Position numbers and translations under genes: made by a program. The notes beneath the pieces were generated by a model. That model did no database searches and was not told the DNA's origin. It saw nothing but the letters and a program-made list of their open reading frames with translations. A stretch of DNA of 64,000 nt from Thaumarchaeota archaeon CSP1-1 (GTDB lineage Archaea; Thermoproteota; Nitrososphaeria; Nitrososphaerales; Nitrosopumilaceae): the NCBI GenBank assembly GCA_001443365.1, contig LDXL01000006.1:158234-222233 (forward strand). Direction: 5' to 3'. Numbering within the stretch: the first letter of the stretch is position 1; every line of letters begins with the position of its first letter. Below are positions 53,162 to 61,772 of this stretch, one piece after another.

Positions 53162-53944
53162 TTCGATTCTTTGATCCTATACATGTTCTTATCAAGTCTT
53201 TTTTTTGCAAACTTGTAATACTCTTTTACAATTTCAAATCCCAAATACTGTCTACCTTTCTTTTTACTTACAACTGCTACTTGTCCTGAACCTAAAAAGG
53301 GATCAAATACAATATCCTTTTTTTGACTTGAATATTCTAAAATCTTCTCAATTAGTTCAGATGGAAGTTTTGTGGGAGTTTTTTGATCCCCTGTCCAATA
53401 TTCACGCTTAATTGACCATACGTCTTCTTTATCTTGATAGTGTAAGCTTTTTCCATCAGGAGTTTTAGAATTTTTTTTAAATCGTGTAAATGAATAAAAC
53501 TTTCTTTTCTTTGGATTTTTACATACATATAGACAATGGTAGTGTGATGTGACAAATTTTTTTGAAGTTACTACACCAAATTGATATTTCCATATGATGT
53601 GGTTAATTGTAGTAAATCTAGCATCATCTAAAGCCAAAAGAATGTCTTTCAGATTGTTCCATCCAGAAAAAACATACATGCTTCCAGAATCTTTTAAAAT
53701 TCTAAAAGCCTCACTCATCCACTGAAATGAAAAATCATAATATTGTGCAGCCTTAATTTCGTTGTAACCTGCAATAACCCTAGATGCAGTTCGATTATAG
53801 TTTTCCTTTTTTGCTTTAAAATCAATTGCAAATGGTGGATCAGTTATAATTAGATCGATTTTTTTTATCAGGAATTAATGTCATCCCTGTGATACAGTTC
53901 ATGTTGTAAATTTTGTTAAATTCAATTTTTTTCAATTTCATCAT
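53158..53944 (-). pseudogene. Frameshifted N4/N6 site-specific DNA methyltransferase
   Basis: The frame from 53718 to 53158 (186 aa) has methyltransferase motif I (VFDPFLGSGQVAVV) and C-terminal parts but lacks the start. Reading upstream on the minus strand, the missing N-terminus is present: ATG 53944 gives MKLKKIEFNKIYNMNC, and IDLIITDPPFAID holds catalytic motif IV (DPPF). The two halves are joined only if one base is removed from an A8 run (T8 on the plus strand at 53859-53866). This is either a true or phase-variable frameshift or a sequencing slip. It converges on tatA with a 4-bp overlap. No restriction gene is adjacent. Confidence 0.85.
53859..53866 (-). repeat. A8 homopolymer run at the frameshift point
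   Basis: Eight A residues on the coding strand lie between codons for PDK and IDLIITDPP. Seven would give one continuous frame of about 261 codons. Such runs are known hot spots for polymerase slippage. Confidence 0.75.
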
Positions 53945-54045
53945 TTGTAATTAGTTCGTAGTTTAATAATGTCATGAAACAATTCAAAAATAAAATGATG
54001 GACTACTAGTCCACCAAGATTCGATATCACTTTTTTATTTTGTAG

Positions 54046-54312
54046 CTATTTGTAATCCAGCCTATTTTTGATACGATTTACTTGGGCCATCTCTTCTTTT
54101 AGATGCTTTTGTAGTAGTCGTTCATGTTGTTTTTTGTGAGTCCAGTATGCATTTAGAACCGTCTGTCTAGATTTTGCTCTCTTAAGAGCAGTGTTGAATT
54201 GTCGGTGGATTTTAGCTACTTCATTGGTATAGCTAGCCATGTAATCTTCGATCAAAAATACTATAGATAACTTTTTCGTATCAATTGCTCTAACATCAAA
54301 CTGGTCATCCAT
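54046..54312 (-). CDS. Hypothetical charged helical protein
   Basis: An 88-aa basic and helical protein with many Lys, Arg, Gln and His residues (ALKRAKSRQTVLNAYWTHKK; LLQKHLKEEMAQVNRIKN). It has no signal peptide or membrane helix. It stands alone between the broken methyltransferase gene and the helicase gene. An aromatic-basic centre could bind nucleic acid, but no family is recognised. A start at an internal ATG around residue 25 (MASYTNE) is also possible. Confidence 0.5.
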   Translation of the reverse strand: MDDQFDVRAIDTKKLSIVFLIEDYMASYTNEVAKIHRQFNTALKRAKSRQTVLNAYWTHKKQHERLLQKHLKEEMAQVNRIKNRLDYK

Positions 54313-54427
54313 ATAGCAGGGGAACCCTAGGACAGCTAAACACCCCTAAATGACGCTAGATCTACACTAAGAATGAAGACAGAATAGTTCTCAAGTAATA
54401 AATCTGGATCATCTATGGCAATATAAG

Positions 54428-56941
54428 ATGAAGTATGCCTGCCCCAAGTGTAAATCAGGACTAACCATTCAAAAAACCTTCAACCATAAGATTATGATTT
54501 CTTGTGATAAGTGTAGTCTCGAGGATCTTTTAGAATATAGTAAAAATATCGATGAGACATATCTTGATTTTTTGACAAAGTTTGATGAAGGCACGATTCC
54601 TGATAAAAAACAAATGAGTTTAGGTTTAAAGGCGGATGGAATTATCAGAGATGAAAAAGAAATCAAAGAGATGATAGGAAATAATTCTCTTGATGAATTA
54701 ACTAAATCAGTTTTGTATTCAAAAAAAGATTACATTTCAAAGTTCAAGACATTAAAAAATCCCCCTCCAAAGTTGGGTTCCAAAGTAGATGAATTAGGGT
54801 TAGACGGGGAAATATCAGATTATTTACAAAAAATTGATATCAAAAGATTTTATAAATTCCAAGAAGATGCAATTAAAGAAATTGCCTATGGAAGTAATGT
54901 AGTAATAGAAGCACCTACTGCATCAGGGAAAACTGAGGCCTTTCTTATTCCAGTTTTACAAAAAATTAATGATCAAAATGATAACTATGGTAAAGTTTTG
55001 GCGTTATTTGTATATCCTACTAAAGCCCTTGCAAGGGATCAATATCCAAAAATTTTAGAATTTGCTAAACGGGTTGGAATTACAGTTAGCGTTTTTGATG
55101 GAGACACTAAACAATCAGAACGTGTAGAAATTTTAGATAATCCTCCTCAACTAGTTATTACTAATTTTGATGTATTACACTACCATCTCTGGCATAGAAC
55201 TCGATTTGCATCTTTGTTAAATTCAGTAAAATTTTTGATAACCGATGAGGTTCATGTTTATTCTGGTATTTTTGGGTCAAATGTACACTATATCATAAAG
55301 CGTCTCAAACGAATTTGTAACAAAATTCAATTTATTGCCTCATCTGCAACACTTGAAAATGCTGTAGAATTTTGTGAAAGTCTGTTTGGCGAAAAAATGA
55401 AGCTAATACGTGGTTCTGGCAGAAAGGGAGAAACTGATTTTCTGATGCTTTTCCCTTCTCTTAGAACACAGAGAGCACTAATGGTAGATTTGATAAAAAA
55501 ACTAACCTCCAGAAAACACAAAACAATGGTTTTTAGCAATTCACATAAAAATTCAGAACTAGTAGCAATGCAAGCAAGAAAACAAAAAGTTGACATTAAA
55601 GTTCACAGAGCAGGCTTGATGGCAAACTATCGAAAGTCTGTTGAAAAATCCTTCAAGGATAACAATCTCATGGCAATATCTTGCACACCAACCCTTGAGC
55701 TTGGAATTGATGTTGGAAATGTTGATGGCGTAATATCTGCAACAATCCCAGTTAACAGACTTGTGCAAAGAATTGGTCGTGCAGCTCGAAAGGGTCAACG
55801 AGGATATGCTTTTTTGGCACTTGGAAATGATCCAATCTCACAATATTACAAAAATCATCCTGATGATTATTTTGATGATGTGGAACGAATCTATATTGAT
55901 CCAAAAAATCCATTTGTTGAAGAGTTTCAAGTAATTGCAATGGCAAGTGACAAACCTATTGCCAAACACGAGTTAAGAGAACATGCAAGTGTAATTGAAA
56001 AGCATGTAACTGATGGCACACTTGTTTTACATGAAAACCGATATGTTCCTAACTATGAAAAGGTAAAGACACTTCTCAATGAATATAGTATTAGGGGAAT
56101 AGGTAAATCAATTGACATATTTTTCAATGATAGAAAGCTTGGGGATAGAGTACTACCTATTGCTTTAGAGGAGCTACACGAGTCTGCTATCTATTTTCTT
56201 GCAGGCACAAGATACAAGGTTAAAGAGTTTGGATATCCAGAAAAAAATTACGCAAAATTAGAGAGAATTCCACGAGATTACCCATATTATACAAAAGCAT
56301 TAACTGAGGAATGGCCAACGATTGAAAAAATTTTTGAAAAAAGAAATGCATTTGGAATTGAGGTTGCATTTTGCAAACTCCATATACAAAAAAGAGTTTA
56401 CGGTTATGCAAATATTGAATTTGGACAGGAGGTAATCCAAGGCAAAAAGGTTTTGCTAGACAGACCATTAGATTATGACTTTATCACAAAGGGGATTGTT
56501 TTTCACGCCCCTCGACCATTAAAAGAGATAGAAAGATCTGAAGATGAGGAATATGTGGAAGCCAGTGGATACCACGCAACAGAACATGTAGTAATTGAAG
56601 GTAGCAATATGATAACTGGCGGGGTTTCACAGGATTTGGGTGGAATTTCACTTGGTACCTCTGGTTTGATTTTCATTTATGATGGGGCTATAGGCGGTAA
56701 TGGGGCTAGCAAGGCACTTTATGATAGATTTGAAAAAGCCTTGGAACGTAGTATGCATATTGTTAAAGAATGTCCCTGTAAAAATGAGGCAGGATGTCCA
56801 AGATGTACCTTTTCTTATCGCTGTGGCAACAATAATGAATTTTTGCACAAACACTCTTCACTTGAAATTTTACAAAGAATTAATGATGGAGAGCAAACTG
56901 TTTTAGAAGAGCCAAGGGAAGGAGATAGACCGCTTGTTTAA
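54428..56941 (+). CDS. DEAD/DEAH-box helicase, MrfA/Hrq1 type, with N-terminal zinc ribbon
   Basis: An 837-aa superfamily 2 helicase. The first 40 residues hold a zinc ribbon (CPKCKSG and SCDKCS). The motor has motif I EAPTASGKTEAF, motif II ITDEVHVYSG (DEVH), motif III ASSATLE and motif VI QRIGRAARKGQRG. The C-terminal DUF1998-like region has four Cys (CPCKNEAGCPRC, then YRCGNN). This layout matches MrfA and Hrq1, 3'-5' helicases that repair mitomycin-type DNA damage and crosslinks. No nuclease partner lies next to it. Confidence 0.9.
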   Translation: MKYACPKCKSGLTIQKTFNHKIMISCDKCSLEDLLEYSKNIDETYLDFLTKFDEGTIPDKKQMSLGLKADGIIRDEKEIKEMIGNNSLDELTKSVLYSKKDYISKFKTLKNPPPKLGSKVDELGLDGEISDYLQKIDIKRFYKFQEDAIKEIAYGSNVVIEAPTASGKTEAFLIPVLQKINDQNDNYGKVLALFVYPTKALARDQYPKILEFAKRVGITVSVFDGDTKQSERVEILDNPPQLVITNFDVLHYHLWHRTRFASLLNSVKFLITDEVHVYSGIFGSNVHYIIKRLKRICNKIQFIASSATLENAVEFCESLFGEKMKLIRGSGRKGETDFLMLFPSLRTQRALMVDLIKKLTSRKHKTMVFSNSHKNSELVAMQARKQKVDIKVHRAGLMANYRKSVEKSFKDNNLMAISCTPTLELGIDVGNVDGVISATIPVNRLVQRIGRAARKGQRGYAFLALGNDPISQYYKNHPDDYFDDVERIYIDPKNPFVEEFQVIAMASDKPIAKHELREHASVIEKHVTDGTLVLHENRYVPNYEKVKTLLNEYSIRGIGKSIDIFFNDRKLGDRVLPIALEELHESAIYFLAGTRYKVKEFGYPEKNYAKLERIPRDYPYYTKALTEEWPTIEKIFEKRNAFGIEVAFCKLHIQKRVYGYANIEFGQEVIQGKKVLLDRPLDYDFITKGIVFHAPRPLKEIERSEDEEYVEASGYHATEHVVIEGSNMITGGVSQDLGGISLGTSGLIFIYDGAIGGNGASKALYDRFEKALERSMHIVKECPCKNEAGCPRCTFSYRCGNNNEFLHKHSSLEILQRINDGEQTVLEEPREGDRPLV

Positions 56942-56942
56942 T

Positions 56943-58244
56943 TTGAGTAAAAAAATGTACAGTTTTCAAATTTTGATAATTTTTTCTATTGCAACAATTT
57001 TCTTTAGTGGTTCTTTCTTGTTTGCTTATGGGCAAGAGTTTGAAAATTATAACGTTAAAGTTGTAACTGTTGCTGAAAATTTGGAGATTCCTTGGGAAAT
57101 TGCATTTGTTCCAGATGGAAGAATTTTTTTCACGGAAAGAGTTGGAAATTTAAGAGTAATAGAAAATGGTCAATTAAATCCAGAACCTGTTGCCATTCTT
57201 GATGTTGGCACGGTTGAAGGAGGATTATTGGGACTAGCACTAGATCCTAACTTTGAGCAAAACCATTTTCTTTATCTTTATTACACTTATTTTGAATTCC
57301 CATTCACTTACAACAAAGTAGTGAGGTTTACAGAAAAAGACAATTCTCTCTTAGATGAATTTATTTTAGTTGATAAGATTCCTGGTGCAGCAATTCATGA
57401 TGGTGGAAGATTAAAGTTTGGTCCAGATGAAAAATTATACATAACAACTGGGGATGCAGGAAACTCTAGTGCTGCACAAGATCTAAATTCTTTGTCAGGA
57501 AAAATTCTAAGAATTAATCCAGATGGCACTATACCTTCTGATAATCCATTTGCTGATTCGATGATATTTTCTTACGGACATAGAAATCCACAGGGACTTG
57601 ACTGGGATCCTGTAACTGGAAAATTGGTTGTTACAGAACACGGATCATCTGCACATGATGAGATTAATGTTGTGGAATCTGGAAAAAATTATGGGTGGCC
57701 TAAAATAATTGGAGGAGAGCATGACCCAGAATTTGTCGATCCCATCATACATACGGGAGAAGATACATGGGCTCCTTCTGGTGCGACCTTTTATGATTCT
57801 AAGAACATACCTGAATGGACTAACAAGTATTTTGTAGCCACATTGAGAGGAGGTCATCTCAGAATGCTGGATTTGAATCTTGAAGAAAATCAGGTCATCT
57901 CAAGTGAGGCATTATTCTCAAACACCTATGGAAGATTACGAGATGCAAGTATGGGTCCTGATGGGAATCTCTACCTTTTGACAAGTAATAGAGATGGAAG
58001 AGGCGCACCTGCAGAAAACGACGATAGAATACTCAAGATCATACCAATTATTTCTGAAGAGAAAAAAGTTGGTGATAGTTCCTTGTCTCCACTAAAACAA
58101 GTAAAGACTGGGATTTTACCACCGGATGTAGTTTGCAAGACAGGGTTTGAGTTGATTCTAAAATCTACTACAGGTAATCCTGCTTGTGTTTTTCCTCCTA
58201 CTGCCTTAAAATTAGTATCTGTAGGATGGGGAGTTTTGCCTTGA
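56943..58244 (+). CDS. Secreted PQQ-dependent sugar dehydrogenase-like protein
   Basis: A 433-aa exported protein. A signal peptide (FQILIIFSIATIFFSGSFLFA) is followed by a six-bladed beta-propeller of the glucose/sorbosone dehydrogenase family, with IPWEIAFVPDGRIFFTER, EGGLLGLALDP, HDGGRLKFGPD and YGHRNPQGLDWDP. Such enzymes oxidise sugars using PQQ. The C-terminal 55 or so residues form a Cys-containing tail (SPLKQVKTGI, DVVCKTGFELI, NPACVFP, VGWGVLP) also seen in the protein at 63105. TTG 56943, one base after the helicase stop, is the preferred start; ATG 56955 is possible. Confidence 0.85.
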   Translation: MSKKMYSFQILIIFSIATIFFSGSFLFAYGQEFENYNVKVVTVAENLEIPWEIAFVPDGRIFFTERVGNLRVIENGQLNPEPVAILDVGTVEGGLLGLALDPNFEQNHFLYLYYTYFEFPFTYNKVVRFTEKDNSLLDEFILVDKIPGAAIHDGGRLKFGPDEKLYITTGDAGNSSAAQDLNSLSGKILRINPDGTIPSDNPFADSMIFSYGHRNPQGLDWDPVTGKLVVTEHGSSAHDEINVVESGKNYGWPKIIGGEHDPEFVDPIIHTGEDTWAPSGATFYDSKNIPEWTNKYFVATLRGGHLRMLDLNLEENQVISSEALFSNTYGRLRDASMGPDGNLYLLTSNRDGRGAPAENDDRILKIIPIISEEKKVGDSSLSPLKQVKTGILPPDVVCKTGFELILKSTTGNPACVFPPTALKLVSVGWGVLP

Positions 58245-58294
58245 TCAAAATTTTGGCCGCTATGAATTATTAGTACCACTTTACAACTCTAATA

Positions 58295-59125
58295 ATGGAA
58301 AAAGTTGCACTTGTAACTGGTAGTTCAAGTGGAATTGGATTTGAGACTGCCCTTGCCTTGGCAAGAGAAAATTATTTTACATATGCTTCAATGCGAAACA
58401 CAAGCAAAGCTGGGAAAATTCAAGAAATTGCAAAAAAAGAGAATCTAAATTTAAAAGTAATAGAGCTAGATGTAGATAAAGAAGATTCTATAAAATCTGC
58501 AGTAAAAAAAATTCAAGAACAAAAAGGTAGAATTGATGTTTTAGTAAATAATGCGGGCTATGGCTTGTTTGGATGTATAGAAGATATTACCATGGATGAG
58601 CTTAAAGCGCAATTTCAGACAAATTTTTTTGGAATAGTTAGTTTAATTCAAGAGATTGCCCCAATTATGCGAAAGCAAGGTTCTGGAATTATAGTAAATA
58701 TCAGCTCAGTAGCTGGTAGGATTGGTTTTCCTGGCACTCCGGCATACATTAGCTCAAAGTTTGCATTAGAAGGATTAAGTGAATGTATGAGATACGAGTT
58801 ATCTCCATTTGGTATAAAGACGATAATAATTGAGCCAGGAGTTATCCAGACAAACTTTTTTTCCTCGATGAAGGTTGCAGATGGAAAACCTGGTTCTCCT
58901 TACAAGGAGATTACTGAGAAGGTAATGAATGGTGTAAAAATGATGGCCGAGATGGGAACTCCGCCAGTAGAGGTGGCAAAAACCATAATGAAGGCAATAA
59001 AGACAGCCGAGCCTCTGCCAAGGTATGTGGTAGGTAGTGATGCATCTATGTTCTTGGAGGCAAAAAAGATGAAGACTGACATTGAGTTTGAAAATTACAT
59101 AAAAAAAGAGCTATTCGGTGACTAA
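58295..59125 (+). CDS. Short-chain dehydrogenase/reductase
   Basis: A 276-aa classical SDR. The cofactor motif is VTGSSSGIGFETA (TGxxxGIG), the NNAG motif is present in VLVNNAGYG, the catalytic Ser is in VNISSVAGR and the Tyr/Lys pair in PAYISSKFALEG. It oxidises or reduces alcohols or ketones with NAD(P). It lies 50 bp after the PQQ dehydrogenase gene. The substrate is unknown. Confidence 0.87.
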   Translation: MEKVALVTGSSSGIGFETALALARENYFTYASMRNTSKAGKIQEIAKKENLNLKVIELDVDKEDSIKSAVKKIQEQKGRIDVLVNNAGYGLFGCIEDITMDELKAQFQTNFFGIVSLIQEIAPIMRKQGSGIIVNISSVAGRIGFPGTPAYISSKFALEGLSECMRYELSPFGIKTIIIEPGVIQTNFFSSMKVADGKPGSPYKEITEKVMNGVKMMAEMGTPPVEVAKTIMKAIKTAEPLPRYVVGSDASMFLEAKKMKTDIEFENYIKKELFGD

Positions 59126-59201
59126 TCCTACGTTAAATTGATATACGCCTGAGTACGGTTTTTATCAAAGTCCGCAATTTGCTGGAAAATGATGATATGA
59201 A

Positions 59202-60761
59202 ATGAAATGGAAAACTCTGGAACATAATGGAATCCTATTTCCTCCACCTTTTGAGTCACAAGGAATCAAAATCAAGATCAAGGGAGAAAAAATAGATCTT
59301 AATTTGCTTCAAGAGGAGATGATCTACCAGTGGGCAAAGAAAAAAGACACGCCATATGTTCAAGACAAGATATTTCAGAAAAATTTTGTTTCAGACTTTG
59401 CTAAAACATTACCTGCAAAATTTAAACAAATTTCATATTCTGATATTGATTTTTCAGACGCTTACAAGATAGTTGACAAAGAAAAAGATGCCAGAGAAGG
59501 CATGACTAAAGAAGCAAAAAAATCACTAGCTGCCAAAAGAAAAAAACTTCGCGAAGATATGAAAGAAAAATACGGAAAGGCAATCATGGATGGAAAAGAA
59601 GTCGAGGTTGCAAACTATATGGCTGAACCTCCTGGGATTTTTATTGGAAGAGGGGATCATCCAATCAGAGGCAGATGGAAGCCAAGGGTTACTCCAAAAG
59701 ACGTTACTTTGAATCTTGGAAAAGATGCCAAGGTTCCTCCAGGTAATTGGGGAACAATTATTCATAATCAAGATTTTATGTGGCTTGCAAGTTGGATGGA
59801 TGTTTTAACTCAAAAGCGCAAATATGTTTGGCTTGCAGATACTGCAGGCCTCAAACAAGAAAGAGATCAAGAAAAATACGATAAAGCAGTCAAGCTTTCA
59901 AAAGAGATTGAAAAAATAAAAGAAAAGATGGTAAAGAATCTAAAAAGTAATGATCCTAAAATTAGAAGGATTGCTACAGCGTGCTACTTGATTTATAGAA
60001 CTGCAATGAGAGTTGGTGATGAAAAGGATCCTGATGAGGCAGACACTGTTGGCGCAACAACGCTTCGAACTGAACACATAAAGCTAACAAAGGATGCAAT
60101 AGAGTTTGATTTCTTGGGAAAAGATAGTGTTAGATGGCAAGAAACCGTTCCTGCTGTTGGCGATGACAAGCAATTTTATGATAATCTAAAAGAGTTGATT
60201 AAAAACAAAAAACCAAAAGATGAGATTTTTCATGGAATTACCTCAAGGCATGTAAACGCCTTTTTTTCAGGAATAGTTAATGGATTAACTGCAAAGGTGT
60301 TTAGGACATATCTTGCTACAAATGTGGTAAAAGAATACTTGAAAAAGCATGATAATATCAAGTCAAAATCAGAAAATGAAAAACTGTATCATGCAAAGCT
60401 TGCAAATTTGGAGGCAGCAATGATGTGTAATCATAAAAGAACCATTCCTAAAACCTTTGAGGATGCATTACAAAAAAAGAAAGAGATGCTAAAAAAATTA
60501 GATAGCACACAACCAAAGACTGAAAAACAAAAAGAAGCGCTAAAAGAAAGAAAAGAAAAGATAGGGCTCGCAATTGACCTTGCTGGAAAAACTCGTGATT
60601 ATAACTTGGGAACCTCGCTTCGAAATTATATAGACCCGCGAGTCTTCAAGGCGTGGACTGATGAAGTAAAGGCAGACTGGGAAAAACTATACACTGCTGC
60701 TCTGCAAAAAAAATTCCTTTGGGTAAAAAATGTAGATGCCGATTGGAAAAAGATTGCGTAG
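59202..60761 (+). CDS. DNA topoisomerase IB
   Basis: A 519-aa eukaryote-like TopIB. The N-terminal core has HNGILFPPPFE, the Lys-rich cap MAEPPGIFIGRGDHPIRGRW (about residues 142-161) and the active-site region IYRTAMRVGDEKD (Arg), SRHVNAFF (the His/Arg part) and LGTSLRNYIDPRV with the nucleophilic Tyr in NYIDP. A charged linker (residues about 400-450) precedes the last part, as in eukaryotic Top1. It relaxes positive and negative supercoils through a 3'-phosphotyrosine. TopIB of this type is a known thaumarchaeal trait absent from most other archaea. Confidence 0.93.
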   Translation: MKWKTLEHNGILFPPPFESQGIKIKIKGEKIDLNLLQEEMIYQWAKKKDTPYVQDKIFQKNFVSDFAKTLPAKFKQISYSDIDFSDAYKIVDKEKDAREGMTKEAKKSLAAKRKKLREDMKEKYGKAIMDGKEVEVANYMAEPPGIFIGRGDHPIRGRWKPRVTPKDVTLNLGKDAKVPPGNWGTIIHNQDFMWLASWMDVLTQKRKYVWLADTAGLKQERDQEKYDKAVKLSKEIEKIKEKMVKNLKSNDPKIRRIATACYLIYRTAMRVGDEKDPDEADTVGATTLRTEHIKLTKDAIEFDFLGKDSVRWQETVPAVGDDKQFYDNLKELIKNKKPKDEIFHGITSRHVNAFFSGIVNGLTAKVFRTYLATNVVKEYLKKHDNIKSKSENEKLYHAKLANLEAAMMCNHKRTIPKTFEDALQKKKEMLKKLDSTQPKTEKQKEALKERKEKIGLAIDLAGKTRDYNLGTSLRNYIDPRVFKAWTDEVKADWEKLYTAALQKKFLWVKNVDADWKKIA

Positions 60762-60797
60762 TTATGATTTGTTGGAATTAAAAAGGAAAAAACTTGA

Positions 60798-60992
60798 TTA
60801 TTTTCCTAGCTTACTTTTGAACTCGATTATTTCTACGTCTTTTCCGTTAAACGTTCCTTTTGTAATTGTTGGTTTGAAATTAGGTTCATCTTTTGGCAAT
60901 ATTTGACCAAGTGTATTGGATTCTGCATACACATACACAACGGTTGCAATTGACACTACAAATATGGCCAAAAGCAGTATTGCGAATTTCAT
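60798..60992 (-). CDS. Small secreted or anchored protein (64 aa)
   Basis: A 64-aa protein. A hydrophobic helix at residues 3-22 (FAILLLAIFVVSIATVVYVY) is followed by AES, a possible signal cleavage site, and a polar 40-residue tail. It is convergent with the topoisomerase gene. No family is recognised. The good signal-like start and ordinary codon use are the main reasons to call it real. Confidence 0.55.
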   Translation of the reverse strand: MKFAILLLAIFVVSIATVVYVYAESNTLGQILPKDEPNFKPTITKGTFNGKDVEIIEFKSKLGK

Positions 60993-61120
60993 GTATTACA
61001 TGGATTGAATTGATATTAAAGTAATGAGGAATTTTTGTCAAAAAACATATGGCCATTTAGGAAATTATCTAACTACAGTTTAGAATCATTTAATTGAACA
61101 AAATAATACGCGTAATTTGT

Positions 61121-61213
61121 GCCGGGGTAGCTCAGCCTGGTCTAGAGTGCCAGTCCACATAAAGGGCAATACTCATAATCTGGAGGTCGTGGGTTCGAAA
61201 CCCACCCCCGGTA
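61121..61213 (+). tRNA. tRNA-Met (CAT), elongator type, with a 17-nt intron
   Basis: The cloverleaf folds with acceptor GCCGGGG/CCCCGGT, D stem GCTC/GAGT, T arm GTGGG-TTCGAAA-CCCAC and discriminator A; CCA is not encoded. The anticodon loop CTCATAA (61172-61178) reads Met. The anticodon stem only closes if 61154-61170 is removed as an intron, giving CCAGA/TCTGG. Stem pairs 29-31 are AGA/TCT rather than the GGG/CCC of initiator tRNA, so it is an elongator. A tRNA-Ile2 (CAT, modified) is a less likely alternative. Confidence 0.9.
61154..61170 (+). other. tRNA-Met intron at position 30/31 with bulge-helix-bulge
   Basis: The 17-nt intron lies inside the anticodon stem instead of at 37/38. The pre-tRNA forms a bulge-helix-bulge: a 4-bp central helix pairs 61148-61151 (TGCC) with 61165-61168 (GGCA); the 5' bulge is AG/T at 61152-61154 and the 3' bulge AT/A at 61169-61171. 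Both cuts fall between the second and third bulge base, as the archaeal splicing endonuclease prefers. Confidence 0.8.
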
Positions 61214-61507
61214 CGTCACTAGTATGACATATCGAGAAAATAAATGGTCAAAAATGGTACTAAATTAAAAATTTTGAAAAATCCTAGAAGTTGTATAAAT
61301 GCATTTTTTTCATTTATTTCAAATAAAATGCTAAAAAGGAAAACCTCTGCTCATTTTTCTTTATTATAGTGCGAAATGAACGAAGACGAATGCCAAGAAA
61401 AGAGTATAATCATCCGGCCGATAGTGTTATGGCATTAATCTATGCAATAGTAGGGTTGCAAAGAGATACTAGATGGCATTGGATAAGTGTTAGAGCTTAG
61501 AGAATCA
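61214..61507 (+). other. Gene-poor interval after the tRNA
   Basis: The 324 bases between tRNA-Met and the RelB-like start hold no recognisable gene. There is one short frame at 61390-61500 (36 codons, starting MPRKEYNHPADSVMAL) that could be a remnant or a tiny peptide. A T-rich stretch follows the tRNA (61278-61325). No copy of the tRNA 3' end, inverted repeat or integrase was found, so I see no att-site evidence. Confidence 0.4.
61390..61500 (+). CDS. Possible 36-aa ORF or gene remnant
   Basis: ATG 61390 to TAG 61500 encodes a basic start (MPRKEYNHPADS) followed by a short hydrophobic part (VMALIYAIVGLQ) and RDTRWHWISVRA. It has no clear promoter, and the frame can be extended upstream to GTG 61369. 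It ends just before the TATA box of the RelB/RelE pair. It could be a decayed gene; the evidence for coding is weak. Confidence 0.2.
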   Translation: MPRKEYNHPADSVMALIYAIVGLQRDTRWHWISVRA

Positions 61508-61516
61508 TTTTTATAC
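61508..61516 (+). promoter_or_regulatory. TATA box of the RelB/RelE pair
   Basis: TTTTTATAC, centred about 26 nt before ATG 61538, predicts a leaderless mRNA that begins with the antitoxin start. Confidence 0.5.
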
Positions 61517-61518
61517 CG

Positions 61519-61540
61519 TAGTATACTATGGTATACTATG
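61519..61540 (+). promoter_or_regulatory. Probable antitoxin operator (tandem GTATACTATG)
   Basis: Two direct copies of GTATACTATG (61521-61530, 61531-61540) put two palindromic GTATAC cores exactly 10 bp apart, one DNA turn. The first lies in the perfect palindrome TAGTATACTA (61519-61528). The site sits between the TATA box and the start codon, where a bound antitoxin would block transcription. Confidence 0.5.
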
Positions 61541-61771
61541 GAACAAAGTACCATTAAGCTTTCTAAAAAGCTCAAAAACGAGCTCAAAAAACAAATGAAT
61601 CATCCGCGAGAAACCTACGAGACTGTGATTGCCCGACTTTTAAAAAATATTCAAGAAGACGAGGTACTAAGTGAGGAGATAATCAAAAATATCGAAGAAG
61701 GTATTGCGGACATCAAGGCAGGACGCGTATATACATCAGACCAAGTCAAAAAGAAATTAGGAATAAAATAG
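61538..61771 (+). CDS. RelB-like antitoxin (probable)
   Basis: A 77-aa protein from ATG 61538, placed by the TATA box. A short strand-helix start (STIKLSKKLKNELKKQM) suggests a ribbon-helix-helix or similar DNA-binding fold. The rest is acidic and helical (EDEVLSEEIIKNIEEGIADI), as in antitoxins that wrap the toxin. It ends directly before the RelE-like gene. It would neutralise the toxin and repress the pair through the nearby tandem GTATAC site; repression is inferred. Confidence 0.75.
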   Translation: MEQSTIKLSKKLKNELKKQMNHPRETYETVIARLLKNIQEDEVLSEEIIKNIEEGIADIKAGRVYTSDQVKKKLGIK

Positions 61772-61772
61772 A

